DNA from: an uncultured Brevibacillus sp.
GTDB lineage: Bacteria; Bacillota; Bacilli; Brevibacillales; Brevibacillaceae
Reading direction: 5' to 3'
Length of the DNA: 64,000 bases
Assembly (NCBI RefSeq): GCF_947502445.1
Contig: NZ_CANMZW010000005.1
Location: forward strand, 205,105-269,104
The position numbers and the translations under genes were made by a program. Shown here piece by piece: positions 1 to 8,983 of this stretch. The stretch's first letter is position 1; each line of letters begins with the position of its first letter. The notes under the pieces are model-generated. The model saw only the letters and a program-made list of their open reading frames with translations, was not told the DNA's origin and searched no databases.

Positions 1-208
1 CTGGGAGTTCAAACAATTCTTTACCAGTCGGCCCACCAGCGTAGCTATGCATCATTACCGCATAGGTGGCAAACAGCGAACCGAACAAAATGCAGTCGGT
101 AACAACGAAGATCCAGAAACCTAGAACCTTAAGTTGTTCGTGCTCTTCATGACCATGGTCATGATCATGTCCGTGACCATGGTCGTGATGCTTAGCCATC
201 TGTTGCAT
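1..208 (-). CDS. qoxC: Cytochrome aa3 menaquinol oxidase subunit III, partial (N-terminus only)
   Basis: This is the start of the third subunit of the haem-copper quinol oxidase, a membrane subunit that supports the catalytic core; the rest lies beyond the left edge. About 69 codons are visible. They begin with a histidine-rich cytoplasmic tail ([18 protein letters not shown]), followed by [24 protein letters not shown], i.e. the first membrane helix typical of subunit III. The ATG overlaps the qoxB stop as TAATG, and a GGAGGG ribosome site sits 8 bases upstream, so translation is probably coupled to qoxB. The His-rich tail is longer than I expect for this subunit. Gene order qoxA-qoxB-qoxC supports the call. 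Confidence 0.9.
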   Translation of the reverse strand, partial: MQQMAKHHDHGHGHDHDHGHEEHEQLKVLGFWIFVVTDCILFGSLFATYAVMMHSYAGGPTGKELFELP

Positions 209-2178
209 TACAATACCCTCCCCAGTGAAGCCTCGGTGCGTCGCACTTCATCCACCGGTACATAATAATCCGTATCATATTGGAAGGAGCGTACCCACAT
301 GCACGCAAACACTCCAATGAATCCAATTACTGCAATCCAAACCCATCCGAACGTGAAACCAAATCCAACCAAGAACCAGAACAGAGACATGATAAACGGT
401 ATGCCCGAGTTTTTCGGCATATGGATCGGTTCCAGATGCACAGGCTCTTCTTTATACGTACCATTTGCTTTCGCTTGTTTCGTTGCCCACCAGTCGTCAG
501 AGTCTTTCACTGTTGGCACGACAGCGAAGTTATAGAACGGAGCAGGCGATGGAATCGACCATTCCAGTGTACGTGCATTCCATGGGTCACCTGTTTTATC
601 GCGTTCCCCATGCTTGATGCTGTAAGCAATTTGCCATACTTGGAAGATGAAACCGATCCCCATCATGAAAGCACCGACGGTAGAAACCAGGTTCATATCT
701 GCCCAACCACGATCCCAGCCATACGTATAGTAACGGCGAGTCATACCCATGAAGCCGAGTGCGTATTGTGGCATGAAGCATACATAGAAACCGATATTCC
801 AGAACCAGAAACCCCATTTGCCCAATTTCTCATCGAGCTTGAAGCCGAACAGTTTTGGCCACCAGTAGTAAATACCTGCCAGGTAACCGAACACTACCCC
901 ACCGATCAATACTTGGTGGAAGTGGGCAATCAGGAAGTAACTATTATGGTATTGATAGTCTGCCGGTGCTACCGCCAACATAACCCCCGTTGCTCCACCT
1001 ACGAGGAAACAAGGGATAAAAGCGATAGTCCACAGCATTGGTTGTTTAAAGGATATCCGACCACGGAACATCGTAAACAGCCAGTTAAATACCTTAACCC
1101 CGGTCGGAATCGCAATGACCATCGTCGATATCGCAAAGAACGCAATAACACTTGCACTAGTACCCATGGTGAAGAAGTGGTGAGCCCATGTAAAGAAGGA
1201 CGCAACGGCAATCGCCATCAATGCCCAAACCATGGATTTGTAACCGAAAATCTTTTTACGTGAGAAGGTTGCTACAACCTCAGAGAAGATACCAAACGCT
1301 GGTACAACAACGATATATACCTCAGGGTGACCCCACATCCAGATGAGGTTCAAATACATCATCGGATTTCCGCCGCCGTCCATTGTAAAGAAGTGGGCAC
1401 CTGCAAAACGGTCAAGGAACAACAGAGCGATTGTTACCGTCAAGATCGGGAAAGCAAAGATGATCATGATGCTGGAAGACAATACAGACCAGCTGAACAA
1501 TGGCATTTGAGACAATTTCATGCCAGGAGCACGCATTTTCAGGATGGTTACGATGAAGTTAATCCCCGTAGCCAAACTACCGATACCGGAAATCTGAATA
1601 CCCCAGATCCAGAAGTTTTGTCCTGGTCCCGGACTGAAATCATTTTGTGACAACGGTGGATAAGACAACCAACCAGCTTCTGGAGATCCACCGATTACGA
1701 ACGAAAGGTTGAACAGCATCGCACCGAGCATGAACAGCCAGAAGCTGAGTGCGTTCAGGAATGGATACGCTACGTCACGCGCACCTAATTGAAGCGGAAC
1801 TACCATGTTGAACAAACCGAACATCATCGGCATCGCCATGAACAAAATCATGATCGTACCGTGAGTCGTAAAGATCGCATTATAGTGCTCCGAATGTAGA
1901 AACTCCATATTCGGGAATGCCAGCTGCAAACGCATCAGCAGGGCGTCGACCCCACCACGGAATAGCATCAAGAGTGATGCGATCAAGTACATGATACCGA
2001 TACGTTTATGGTCAACCGTAGTCAGCCATTCGCGCCACAGCCAACCCCATTTTTTATACTTGGTCAGTACGAACACGATTGCTATCATGGTAAGGGCAAT
2101 CGAAACGTCCGCACCGTAAATTAGCGGGTCACCCGTTACAAAGAACTCGGATGCAAATTGCTTAATGTTCTCCCACAC
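208..2178 (-). CDS. qoxB: Cytochrome aa3 menaquinol oxidase subunit I
   Basis: This is the catalytic subunit of the terminal quinol oxidase, which reduces O2 to water and pumps protons in the cytoplasmic membrane. The 656 residues are the usual size for QoxB. The expected metal ligands are visible: FTTHGTIMI (low-spin haem His, near residue 106), [14 protein letters not shown] (CuB His and cross-linked Tyr, near 284), the HH pair in [10 protein letters not shown], and [11 protein letters not shown] (haem ligands, near 420). Many membrane helices are evident. It lies between qoxA and qoxC and overlaps the qoxC start by one base, so it is part of one operon read right to left. An AGGGAGGAGGAATACC-like ribosome site precedes the start. 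Confidence 0.96.
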   Translation of the reverse strand: MWENIKQFASEFFVTGDPLIYGADVSIALTMIAIVFVLTKYKKWGWLWREWLTTVDHKRIGIMYLIASLLMLFRGGVDALLMRLQLAFPNMEFLHSEHYNAIFTTHGTIMILFMAMPMMFGLFNMVVPLQLGARDVAYPFLNALSFWLFMLGAMLFNLSFVIGGSPEAGWLSYPPLSQNDFSPGPGQNFWIWGIQISGIGSLATGINFIVTILKMRAPGMKLSQMPLFSWSVLSSSIMIIFAFPILTVTIALLFLDRFAGAHFFTMDGGGNPMMYLNLIWMWGHPEVYIVVVPAFGIFSEVVATFSRKKIFGYKSMVWALMAIAVASFFTWAHHFFTMGTSASVIAFFAISTMVIAIPTGVKVFNWLFTMFRGRISFKQPMLWTIAFIPCFLVGGATGVMLAVAPADYQYHNSYFLIAHFHQVLIGGVVFGYLAGIYYWWPKLFGFKLDEKLGKWGFWFWNIGFYVCFMPQYALGFMGMTRRYYTYGWDRGWADMNLVSTVGAFMMGIGFIFQVWQIAYSIKHGERDKTGDPWNARTLEWSIPSPAPFYNFAVVPTVKDSDDWWATKQAKANGTYKEEPVHLEPIHMPKNSGIPFIMSLFWFLVGFGFTFGWVWIAVIGFIGVFACMWVRSFQYDTDYYVPVDEVRRTEASLGRVL

Positions 2179-2198
2179 TTGGTATTCCTCCTCCCTCT

Positions 2199-3182
2199 CT
2201 AATGCTTCATACCGGAGTGATCCATACCCGGCATACTGCTCATATCAGACATTTGATGTGTCACACTTGATGTTTCTGATGACTTCTCACCTGTGACAGC
2301 AGGTTCTTTTTTCATCACATGATCCATATCATGACCATGGCTGTATCGAGCAAGAATTTCTTCAAACAAGCCCTCTGGGAAAGCGGAGTACAGCTTCTTC
2401 TCAGTCAATCCAGGCTTTTTCAATTCATTGTAGTCTTCTTTAGACATGGCTGGAGTCGTACCTTTTACTTCATCCACCCATTTATTGAACTCGTCTTGTG
2501 GTTTGGCAACCACCTTGAACTGCATATGAGCAAAGTCTTTTCCAGAGAAGTTAGAGCTAAAGCCTTGGAACTCACCTGGTTCATCTGCTTGCAAGTACAG
2601 CTCAGTAGCCATTCCCGCCATCGCGTAAATTTGACCACCCAGCTCTGGTACCCAGAAAGAGTTCATCGGAGCTTCTGCAGACACTTGGAAGTGAATCGGT
2701 ACTCCAGCAGGAATCTCTAGGTAGTTAACTGTCGCGATGTTTTGATCCGGATAAGTAAACATCCATTTCCAATCCAATGCCGTAACTTGAATGGTCATTG
2801 GTGCAACTTCTTTATTAGGAGATTCTTTTAAGACATAAACATCTCGAACGGTAAAGTAACCCAGGATCGCAATAATAACCACCGGGATTCCCCACCAAAT
2901 CACTTCGAGCGCCGTGTTATGAGCCCATTCCGGCTTGTACGGTGCTTTATTGCCAGGCGTATCCCTATAGCGATATACGATAAAGGCAGTAAGCGCAAGA
3001 ACCGGAATGATGATGACCGCGCACAAAATCGTAGAAATAATGATGAGATTGTACTGTGTCTCGGCTACCGGTCCTTTCGGATTCAAGACAAGATATTCAC
3101 TACCACATCCCGAAAGCAGGACGGTTGCTAGCGCTGCCAAGATCCAAAACTGGATTTGCCTCAGCATTTTTCCTCCACTCAT
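2199..3182 (-). CDS. qoxA: Cytochrome aa3 menaquinol oxidase subunit II (lipoprotein)
   Basis: This is subunit II of the quinol oxidase. It is membrane-anchored with an extracytoplasmic cupredoxin-like domain. A lipoprotein signal ends at LLSGC (Cys about residue 26 from the chosen start), two membrane helices follow (about 45-70 and 85-110), then the cupredoxin region with ALDWKWMFTYP. The CuA cysteines of cytochrome c oxidases are absent (MNSFWVPELGGQIYAM), as in quinol oxidases. I chose the ATG at 3182, preceded by GGAGGG; an ATG at 3167 with its own GGAGG is also possible, and a longer frame to 3218 lacks a ribosome site. The C-terminus is rich in Met and His (HGHDMDH, MSDMSSMPGMDHSGMKH), an unusual tail. 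Confidence 0.93.
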   Translation of the reverse strand: MSGGKMLRQIQFWILAALATVLLSGCGSEYLVLNPKGPVAETQYNLIIISTILCAVIIIPVLALTAFIVYRYRDTPGNKAPYKPEWAHNTALEVIWWGIPVVIIAILGYFTVRDVYVLKESPNKEVAPMTIQVTALDWKWMFTYPDQNIATVNYLEIPAGVPIHFQVSAEAPMNSFWVPELGGQIYAMAGMATELYLQADEPGEFQGFSSNFSGKDFAHMQFKVVAKPQDEFNKWVDEVKGTTPAMSKEDYNELKKPGLTEKKLYSAFPEGLFEEILARYSHGHDMDHVMKKEPAVTGEKSSETSSVTHQMSDMSSMPGMDHSGMKH

Positions 3183-3547
3183 TCTCCTAATCCCTCCTCT
3201 TTCACAAGCAGAAAGCATGTAACTCTTTTACGTTTTTTTCAATATAGGTGAACACGTCTCCTAATCGCATCTACATACTATCAGAGAGTGGCCTCTTTTG
3301 TACTTGTTTTTTTGCACGTTCAATATTTCGTAGTATTTCTGTGACAAAGTGTTCACATGGCAGTCACGAGTTGATCATAATATTGTTACGAATCTCCTCT
3401 ATTACATATCGCCATCCATAATTGGCCGACATGCCCAATTCCAAAAATTCAGGAAACGCTTTCACTATGAATAAAAAACATGGCCTACGTCATCACAGGA
3501 AAAAGTACATTCCAACTACTGTGAAGGACTTTTCTGCAACACAAAAA
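3183..3547 (-). promoter_or_regulatory. qox upstream region with an imperfect Fnr/Rex-like palindrome
   Basis: This non-coding stretch precedes the qox operon and must hold its promoter. I see no convincing -35/-10 pair. At 3340-3357 there is TGTGACAAAGTGTTCACA. Its arms (TGTGA/TCACA) resemble Fnr or Rex sites, but the spacer is 8 bases rather than the usual 6, so this is a weak lead only. No ORF with a ribosome site is present. Confidence 0.3.
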
Positions 3548-3594
3548 AACCTCGAAGGATGTGTCCTTTTGAAAGGCACTTTCCTCCGAGGGGT
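3543..3594 (-). terminator. Intrinsic terminator (distal of a tandem pair)
   Basis: On the minus strand CCTCGGAGGA pairs with TCCTTCGAGG around an inner CCTTT/AAAGG stem, followed by TTTTTTTG. It lies downstream of the small membrane protein gene at 3709-3921 and backs up the nearer terminator at 3653-3683. Confidence 0.6.
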
Positions 3595-3648
3595 ACTGTT
3601 TCTTCTATATAAAATTGGAACGCTTTCATTCTTCTTTTCATGTACAAC

Positions 3649-3683
3649 AAAAAACCTCTCATTCGCGTACACAATGAGAGGTC
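3649..3683 (-). terminator. Intrinsic terminator of the small membrane protein gene
   Basis: Arms CCTCTCATT (3655-3663) and AATGAGAGG (3673-3681) form a perfect 9-bp stem. On the minus strand this is followed by TTTTTTG. It sits just past the stop codon of the gene at 3709-3921. Confidence 0.8.
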
Positions 3684-3708
3684 TGCTTATGGTTTTGTAT
3701 TCATCTTC

Positions 3709-3921
3709 TTACACTTGTTGCTTGCGGATGTTCATCAGACGGAAAACGGTGCTCAACAGGAAGATGTTCATACCTGCGATCAGAAATCCAATCGAAACCA
3801 TCAATGTGAAATTCTCGGATCTGAAATCGCTTACACTGAATGCCATTAACAATGCGCCAATGATCGTTGTCGTCCATGCCATCCATCTGAGCATATCTGC
3901 GGCTTTTTTCTCGTTATTCAT
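3709..3921 (-). CDS. Small two-helix membrane protein, unknown function
   Basis: A 70-residue protein with a short charged N-terminus (MNNEKKAADMLRW) and two hydrophobic helices (about 14-32 and 42-62), ending in a basic tail RLMNIRKQQV. I do not recognise the family. The gene stands alone between the qox operon and the TerC gene. It has its own promoter (3970-3999) and terminators, which supports it being real. The ribosome site is weak (GGGGGT about 9 bases before the ATG), so expression may be low. No signal peptide cleavage site is evident. Confidence 0.65.
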   Translation of the reverse strand: MNNEKKAADMLRWMAWTTTIIGALLMAFSVSDFRSENFTLMVSIGFLIAGMNIFLLSTVFRLMNIRKQQV

Positions 3922-3969
3922 ATATCATGACCCCCGTCATCTAAGATTTTCGTTTCATCTGATATCTAT

Positions 3970-3999
3970 ATTGTAACACAAAATTCATTTGTTGGTCAC
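3970..3999 (-). promoter_or_regulatory. Sigma-A-type promoter of the small membrane protein gene
   Basis: On the minus strand a -10 hexamer TACAAT (3970-3975) lies 17-18 bases downstream of GTGACC/TGACCA (3993-3999). This places transcription start about 40 bases before the ATG at 3921. The -35 match is only partial. Confidence 0.5.
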
Positions 4000-4150
4000 G
4001 TTTTGTTCAAATTTTTATTAAAAAATTGTCAAAAGTTTTTACGTAAACCTATTGGAATAGCTGTTGTTACAATTTTCCTTTGTGTCTCAAATGTGAAAAC
4101 GTCAAAATTACTTTGTTCAACAACTGTTTCTCGTCACAAATCTCCATAGC

Positions 4151-4216
4151 AAAAAAAGACCTCCTGCCATTAGACATACATGCGTAAGGGCATGTCCAAT
4201 AGCAGTGGCCTTTTTT
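4151..4216. terminator. Bidirectional hairpin terminator downstream of the TerC gene
   Basis: A long imperfect stem (GCTATTGGACATGC paired with GCATG..GTCTAATGGC) is bounded by A7 on the left and T6 on the right. It can act on either strand; the biological role is to end the TerC transcript on the minus strand. Confidence 0.75.
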
Positions 4217-4232
4217 CCTTTTGTCTGATGAG

Positions 4233-4934
4233 TTACAGTATTTCAGGCTCGTCCTGACGAATTTTATCTTCTCTTGCTTTATCAGCCTTGCGCTTGAGGA
4301 AATTTCCAACAGCGATGACAATTAGAGCTAGAGCTACTGGCAAAATGATATGCAGCGCTGGCAGTATCTCTTCCAGAAATGCTCCTACCACTTTGTCGCC
4401 GACAATCATTTCACCTGCTGTATATCCAAGCAAAGCTGCGCCCAGAAGGACGATGATAGGGAAACGGTTCATCAGCTTCATTAACAGCTGGCTTCCCCAA
4501 ATGATCAGTGGGATACTGATCGCAAGCCCGATAATCACCAACAGCAGATTTCCATTGGCCGCACCTGCAACGGCGATCACATTGTCCAGACTCATGATCA
4601 GGTCAGCAAAAATAATCGTTTTCAAGGCTTCCATCATATTGGAACCACCACCAATATGACTTTCCTCATCCTCGCCCTTCAGCAGCTTGATCGCAATCCA
4701 GATGAGCAAAAGTCCTCCTACGACCTGAACAAAAGGAATTTTTAACAGCCAGATAGCGATCACGGTGAGTATCACCCGTAACCCAATCGCCCCAAAGCTT
4801 CCCCAAAATACTGCTTTCTTTTGCAGCTCCGGACTGAGATTTCGACAGGCGAGCGCAATCACGACCGCATTATCTCCACTCAAGACCAAATTAACAATAA
4901 TAATTTGCAATAAACTAAGAAAAAAATCTGTCAT
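4233..4934 (-). CDS. TerC family integral membrane protein (YjbE-like metal exporter)
   Basis: This is a TerC-superfamily membrane protein; Bacillus members of the family are linked to manganese export or metallation of exported enzymes. The 233-residue length fits. The hallmark acidic motifs inside membrane helices are both present: VNLVLSGDNAVVIALAC near residue 20 and FADLIMSLDNVIAVAGAA near 115. Seven or so helices are followed by a charged cytoplasmic tail (KRKADKAREDKIRQDEPEIL). AAAGGAG precedes the ATG. The 5' region is short (about 110 bases) and lacks the conserved parts of the yybP-ykoY manganese riboswitch. It does contain a small inverted repeat AGGTC-N7-GACCT at 4968-4984 that could be an operator. 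The exact substrate is not readable from the sequence. Confidence 0.85.
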   Translation of the reverse strand: MTDFFLSLLQIIIVNLVLSGDNAVVIALACRNLSPELQKKAVFWGSFGAIGLRVILTVIAIWLLKIPFVQVVGGLLLIWIAIKLLKGEDEESHIGGGSNMMEALKTIIFADLIMSLDNVIAVAGAANGNLLLVIIGLAISIPLIIWGSQLLMKLMNRFPIIVLLGAALLGYTAGEMIVGDKVVGAFLEEILPALHIILPVALALIVIAVGNFLKRKADKAREDKIRQDEPEIL

Positions 4935-5051
4935 GATAATAGCTCCTTTCTTTAAAAATGAACTTGTAGGTCAATAATAGACCTTTATTTTTCATTCTGC
5001 ATTACTAATTTCAGCATAATTTTCAATTTCTTTATAAACTCTTGTAGCAAA

Positions 5052-5083
5052 AAAGAAAAAACCTGCCCGTGCAGACAGGTTAA
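5052..5083 (-). terminator. Intrinsic terminator of the amidase gene
   Basis: Minus-strand AACCTGTC pairs with GGCAGGTT (one G-T pair), followed by TTTTTTC. It lies 40 bases beyond the amidase stop codon. Confidence 0.75.
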
Positions 5084-5121
5084 TATAAAGAAATAATTAT
5101 TTATTAATACCCTTTTTTTAC

Positions 5122-6588
5122 CTATTCGTTATGCAAGCTGTTCTGATTTTCCGTTAATGGCGGAGCGACTCTATGCTTGGTCGCTTGCTCGAAGCCATAG
5201 GCGATTTTGAGCAAAGTTGGCTCACTGTATGCCGTACCTACGAATGTTATTCCCTGCGGTCCCTTTGTTATGTATCCACCAGGCGCGATTACTCCGTTTT
5301 CTGCATATCCACCTGGTACAGTAATAACAGGGTAGCCTGCTCGCGCCGCAAGATCTGGGCCGCCTTCATTCCCCAAAAACAGGAGTGCATCCAGCCGATG
5401 TTCAGCCAAAGCATAATCAATTCCTTTGTGACGAGCCATTTCCTTGTTTTTTTGCAGGCTATCCAGATAGTCCTGTTCTTCTAAAGTACCACTTGTTTGC
5501 TCACACCAAATCAGTTTATCTTGTCCATATTTCAATGCAATATCTGCATGTGTTTCATTATAGGCAATCACGTCTCGCAGTGAGCGAACGGGTACTTCTG
5601 CTGCTACCGTTGACAAATATTCATTCACGTATCGCTTGAATTCATAGCGAAGAACATTCCAGTCCCACTCGGTACCGTCACATGGAAGAGCAACGGGATC
5701 AACAATTGTAGCTCCCTGGTCTTTGAGAACAGTGATGGCTTCTTCCACAATCCGCAGCCTGTCCTCATCCAAATGCTTCATATAATAACGGGGGATACCG
5801 ATCCTGGCTTGCCGCAAAAATGTTTTGTCTAAATACGTAGTATACACAGTGCCATCGTCATTCAATGCACCAAGGACAATCGCTACATCCGGCACTGTTC
5901 TTGCCATCGGACCTGCTGCATCCATGCTCCGGGTGAGCGGGATAATTCCTGACTGGCTTACAAGGCCAACCGTTGGCTTTAGACCAACGATTCCATTTTG
6001 ACTGGCAGGGCTAATAATGGAGCCTGACGTTTCTGTTCCGATTGCTGCTGCTACCAGATTGGCAGACACGGCGACTGCGGAGCCAGAGCTAGATCCCCCC
6101 ACAAAAAGCTCACCTGGTCCATATGGATTTAAGGTAAGCCCTCCACGAGAGCTGTAGCCTGCCCACATCGTTTGCGACATGTAATTAGCCCATTCTGTCA
6201 TGTTCGCTTTTCCTAACAAAACGGCTCCTGCCAAACGCAGCTGCCTCGCAACAACAGAATCTTCGGATGCATAAGAATTCGCTAGGGCAACAGATCCTGC
6301 ACTCGTATGCATCTTATCGCCCGTTCCTATGTTATCTTTTAAGACAATAGGAATTCCATGCAGAGGTCCCCGACTTCCTTTGCTTTTGCGTTCCGTATCT
6401 GACGCCTTTGCAATGTGCAGTGCCTCTGGATTGATTTCTATAATGGAACGCAGCCATGTATCATACTTGCTGATCCGCTCCAAATAGACTTCCACCAAAT
6501 CTTCCGAGCAAAGCGTGCCCGCTTCCATAGCAGCTTGCATACTGGCTATATCCGCTTCCAAAATCCAAGACTCCAGCTTCTCTTTCAT
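5122..6588 (-). CDS. Amidase signature family enzyme
   Basis: This is a hydrolase of the amidase signature family (GatA/AtzE-like fold) that cleaves carboxamide bonds; the natural substrate is unknown. The Ser-cisSer-Lys triad is visible: Lys in PIVLKDNIGTGD, the Gly/Ser-rich signature FVGGSSSGSAVAVSANL, and the nucleophile in GTETSGSI. At 488 residues it has the family's normal length. I chose the ATG at 6588, because GGAGGTGG lies 6 bases upstream, over a longer frame to 6627. It overlaps nothing but follows a small ORF (6605-6913) by 16 bases, so the two are probably co-transcribed. A PucR-type regulator of purine/amide catabolism lies upstream, which fits a nitrogen-scavenging role by inference. 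Confidence 0.88.
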   Translation of the reverse strand: MKEKLESWILEADIASMQAAMEAGTLCSEDLVEVYLERISKYDTWLRSIIEINPEALHIAKASDTERKSKGSRGPLHGIPIVLKDNIGTGDKMHTSAGSVALANSYASEDSVVARQLRLAGAVLLGKANMTEWANYMSQTMWAGYSSRGGLTLNPYGPGELFVGGSSSGSAVAVSANLVAAAIGTETSGSIISPASQNGIVGLKPTVGLVSQSGIIPLTRSMDAAGPMARTVPDVAIVLGALNDDGTVYTTYLDKTFLRQARIGIPRYYMKHLDEDRLRIVEEAITVLKDQGATIVDPVALPCDGTEWDWNVLRYEFKRYVNEYLSTVAAEVPVRSLRDVIAYNETHADIALKYGQDKLIWCEQTSGTLEEQDYLDSLQKNKEMARHKGIDYALAEHRLDALLFLGNEGGPDLAARAGYPVITVPGGYAENGVIAPGGYITKGPQGITFVGTAYSEPTLLKIAYGFEQATKHRVAPPLTENQNSLHNE

Positions 6589-6604
6589 AAATCCACCTCC
6601 AGCC

Positions 6605-6913
6605 CTACTTTTGCCCCTTGTACCCATACACGGAATAGTCCGCTCGTACCTTCCGGATCGCTAGCCACACTGGCAGCCCTCTCGCTACCCAGCGCAGGGC
6701 AGACATAATATTTTGTTCATTTTCAAACTGCTCGACAATCACGATGGTCTGCTCATTCATGTACGCTTGAAGCTCGTCCCAGCCCATGGCGGAATACCGG
6801 TCTGTTCCGTACGTTCTCAGCTCCAAAAAATCTTCCCGCTTCGGATCTTTTAGCTGGATCAATCGGCGTATGGCTTGTGCGCACTCTGGATGAATGGACT
6901 GAATGCTTGGCAA
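6605..6913 (-). CDS. Hypothetical protein upstream of the amidase, TTG start
   Basis: A 102-residue soluble protein. It starts with TTG (residues PSIQSIHPECAQAIRRL) preceded by GGAAGGGG about 10 bases upstream, and ends 16 bases before the amidase start, so it looks like the first gene of a two-gene operon. No transmembrane segment is present. The C-terminal part is aromatic and basic (LPVWLAIRKVRADYSVYGYKGQK). I do not recognise the family. The use of TTG and the tight spacing suggest modest expression coupled to the amidase. Confidence 0.6.
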   Translation of the reverse strand: MPSIQSIHPECAQAIRRLIQLKDPKREDFLELRTYGTDRYSAMGWDELQAYMNEQTIVIVEQFENEQNIMSALRWVARGLPVWLAIRKVRADYSVYGYKGQK

Positions 6914-7027
6914 AATCGTAAATCCCCTTCCTCGGACGTATTCTTTTGTTCATCGTTTGAAAAGAGACGTATCACTTCCTTCCACTTTACTACGGATGGA
7001 TCAGATTGTCCTAGATGATTTCCGATA

Positions 7028-7210
7028 TCAGCTTCGACATGAGGGAGGAATTCCTAGGCACCCCAGCTCGCTGATCTTTTCCTGCAAAATCGGTTGGATG
7101 CTTTCCCTGGACATGACGACCTGTTCCCCATCAGGCAAGCGTGAGGTAAGAACGTACTCGCCTCTTTCATTCCGTGATTTTTCACGATTAACTGAAAACT
7201 TTGAGCTAAG
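7028..7210 (-). pseudogene. Possible gene remnant between pucR and the amidase operon
   Basis: An open frame of about 60 codons has plausible protein-like content (ERGEYVLTSRLPDGEQVVMS, then RESIQPILQEKISELGCLG) but no start codon and no ribosome site. It sits in the 436-base gap between the small ORF at 6605-6913 and pucR. It may be a decayed coding region or chance. Apart from this and the pucR terminator I see nothing else in the gap. Confidence 0.25.
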
Positions 7211-7267
7211 CTATGCTCAGAGAGAATATAAACGGTCTTCCCTAAATTCTTTATACTTTCTGATAGT

Positions 7268-7304
7268 ACAAAAAAAAGTCGTTTTCCCCTATGGAAAGCG
7301 ACCC
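7268..7304 (-). terminator. Intrinsic terminator of pucR
   Basis: Minus-strand GTCGCTTTCC pairs with GGGAAAACGAC (one mismatch), followed by T8. It is 46 bases beyond the regulator's stop codon. Confidence 0.8.
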
Positions 7305-7349
7305 AAAACTTCGCGCCCCTTTTTGGGCACGATCACAAACGGTATGAAA

Positions 7350-8915
7350 TTACTGAATCGATCGGACGTCTACTCCCTTGGTTTTCCAGACACGCATAGC
7401 CACATCCAGACGAAAGCGCACCTCTGGATCGTTCACATCCATTTGCAAAATTTCCCCAATCCGCTCCAAGCGATACAAAACAGAATTACGGTGAATGAAC
7501 AATTCCTCTGCGACCCGCTTTGTATTTCCGCCCGATCTGAGAAAGGCGCTAAGCGTCGCTACAAGCTCGGTGCCGTATTCCTTGTCGTAACCTACAAGCG
7601 GTTCAATCAAAATGGAGGTCAGCATTGTCAATACCGGGTGTCCCGCTGCATCCAACAGCAAATCCTCCACTAATATCTCATGAAAATGGATGATTTTTTG
7701 TTTGGGCAAAGTGTGCTGACCAATAGATAGCGCTCGATGTGCCTCCATACTGCTGGCGGGAACCTCAACCAGCATCTGGCGTGCTCCCCCAATGCCCGCA
7801 GTAAGCTGCAAATCTGCGAGAAGCTCCTCTTCATGAGGATGCAGCTCCTTTAGCAGTGCTTCTGCATCCTCTCTCTGCTTTTCCACTTCTCCATGGACAG
7901 ATGAGCACAGGACGATCATCGAATCGTTGATGATGACTCCTTTACGGGTATTTACCCCTGGCCTGTTCACCTTTTGAAGAAGCTGATTGTAGAGAAGCGT
8001 ATACTGTTCTTCCTGCTTGCTCTTGTCCAGTCCAGCCTTATTCGTAATCCGAACAACGATGACGTAATGAAAGGTGCGCAGCGACATTCCCAGCTGCTTC
8101 GCCCGATAACGAAGCAGGTCTTCCTGGTGAGATGACCCGGAAAAAAGCTCTACCATGAATGATTCCTGCTCACGTTCGCGCTGCAACTGCTGCGACTGGC
8201 GAATCGTAAACTCAATCGCCAATACGGTTACTGCATGATCAAGACACATTTGCTCGAACCGATCCTGTTCTTTTAATTCCCGGGTAATAACGAGGTAGCC
8301 CATGACCCTGCTTCCTACCTGAAGCACTCTTTTTTCCTTGATTTCAGCAGCTTGAAAATGGGAGGTGCAGCTTTCGATCTCCCCGTTTTCTTTAAGTACA
8401 GCAGTCTCGCAGGCGAGGAGATGTCCTATTAGAACTACCAGCTCTGTCGTTCGCCGATTTAAGACCAGATTCGTAAATTGCTGGTTCACTTCCCGAACCT
8501 CGCGCAGCATGAATGCCTGCCGATTAAGAATTTGGTCAATAACCGCATGGGTCATATCAATAAAGGAATTTTCCAATGGGATATCAAACAATGGAATTCC
8601 GTACAGCTCACTCTTGTACAGTGCTTCCTGGGGGATTTCCTGTATGACCTTTCTCGTTTTGATGCCGATCGCCGAGCAGCCAGTCTGATGCATTTCATCC
8701 AAGAGGCGACTGATAAGTGCAGGTTCATCACGTACGGAGTAGCCTGTCGTTATGATCAATTCATTCGGCCTAAGAAACCCGGTGAGATCGGGCATTTCCA
8801 TCGAGGTCATGTAGAAAATCTCTTTATGGATCCCTGCGTGTCCTGCCATCACCTTTGCACCACGAAATACAGGCAGCTGTAAAAGCCGATCTACTGTAAA
8901 CGGAGGGTTTTCCAT
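7350..8915 (-). CDS. PucR family transcriptional regulator
   Basis: This is a regulator of the PucR/CdaR type, often controlling purine, amide or sugar-acid catabolism. The 521 residues have the standard layout. An N-terminal PucR sensor domain (VDRLLQLPVFRGAKVMAG, residues 5-125) is followed by a central GGDEF-like/CdaR domain (about 270-400) and a C-terminal helix-turn-helix, SGGNTKRVAEELFIHRNSVLYRLERI, near 455-480. The ATG at 8915 has GAGGTGAGG upstream; a GTG nine bases earlier is less likely. It is transcribed toward the small ORF and amidase operon, and could regulate them, but this is by position only. It ends in a clear terminator. Confidence 0.9.
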   Translation of the reverse strand: MENPPFTVDRLLQLPVFRGAKVMAGHAGIHKEIFYMTSMEMPDLTGFLRPNELIITTGYSVRDEPALISRLLDEMHQTGCSAIGIKTRKVIQEIPQEALYKSELYGIPLFDIPLENSFIDMTHAVIDQILNRQAFMLREVREVNQQFTNLVLNRRTTELVVLIGHLLACETAVLKENGEIESCTSHFQAAEIKEKRVLQVGSRVMGYLVITRELKEQDRFEQMCLDHAVTVLAIEFTIRQSQQLQREREQESFMVELFSGSSHQEDLLRYRAKQLGMSLRTFHYVIVVRITNKAGLDKSKQEEQYTLLYNQLLQKVNRPGVNTRKGVIINDSMIVLCSSVHGEVEKQREDAEALLKELHPHEEELLADLQLTAGIGGARQMLVEVPASSMEAHRALSIGQHTLPKQKIIHFHEILVEDLLLDAAGHPVLTMLTSILIEPLVGYDKEYGTELVATLSAFLRSGGNTKRVAEELFIHRNSVLYRLERIGEILQMDVNDPEVRFRLDVAMRVWKTKGVDVRSIQ

Positions 8916-8983
8916 TTTCCTCACCTCATTACTCTTACTCTTTCCATGATGCTACCACATTTTACTTTAAAAATGAGATGGAA

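Noticed and set aside
280..1263. 327-codon plus-strand frame antisense to qoxB
   Set aside because: qoxB on the opposite strand carries all haem ligands; the antisense frame has no ribosome site or recognisable content.
3340..3357. Fnr or Rex operator before qoxA
   Set aside because: The spacer between the TGTGA/TCACA arms is 8 bases, not the canonical 6, and no promoter aligns with it; kept only as a weak note.
4935..5050. yybP-ykoY manganese riboswitch expected before the TerC gene
   Set aside because: The leader is too short and lacks the conserved loops; only a small inverted repeat is present.
6903..7673. 256-codon plus-strand frame across the pucR 3' end
   Set aside because: It overlaps the pucR helix-turn-helix coding region and its terminator and lacks a ribosome site.
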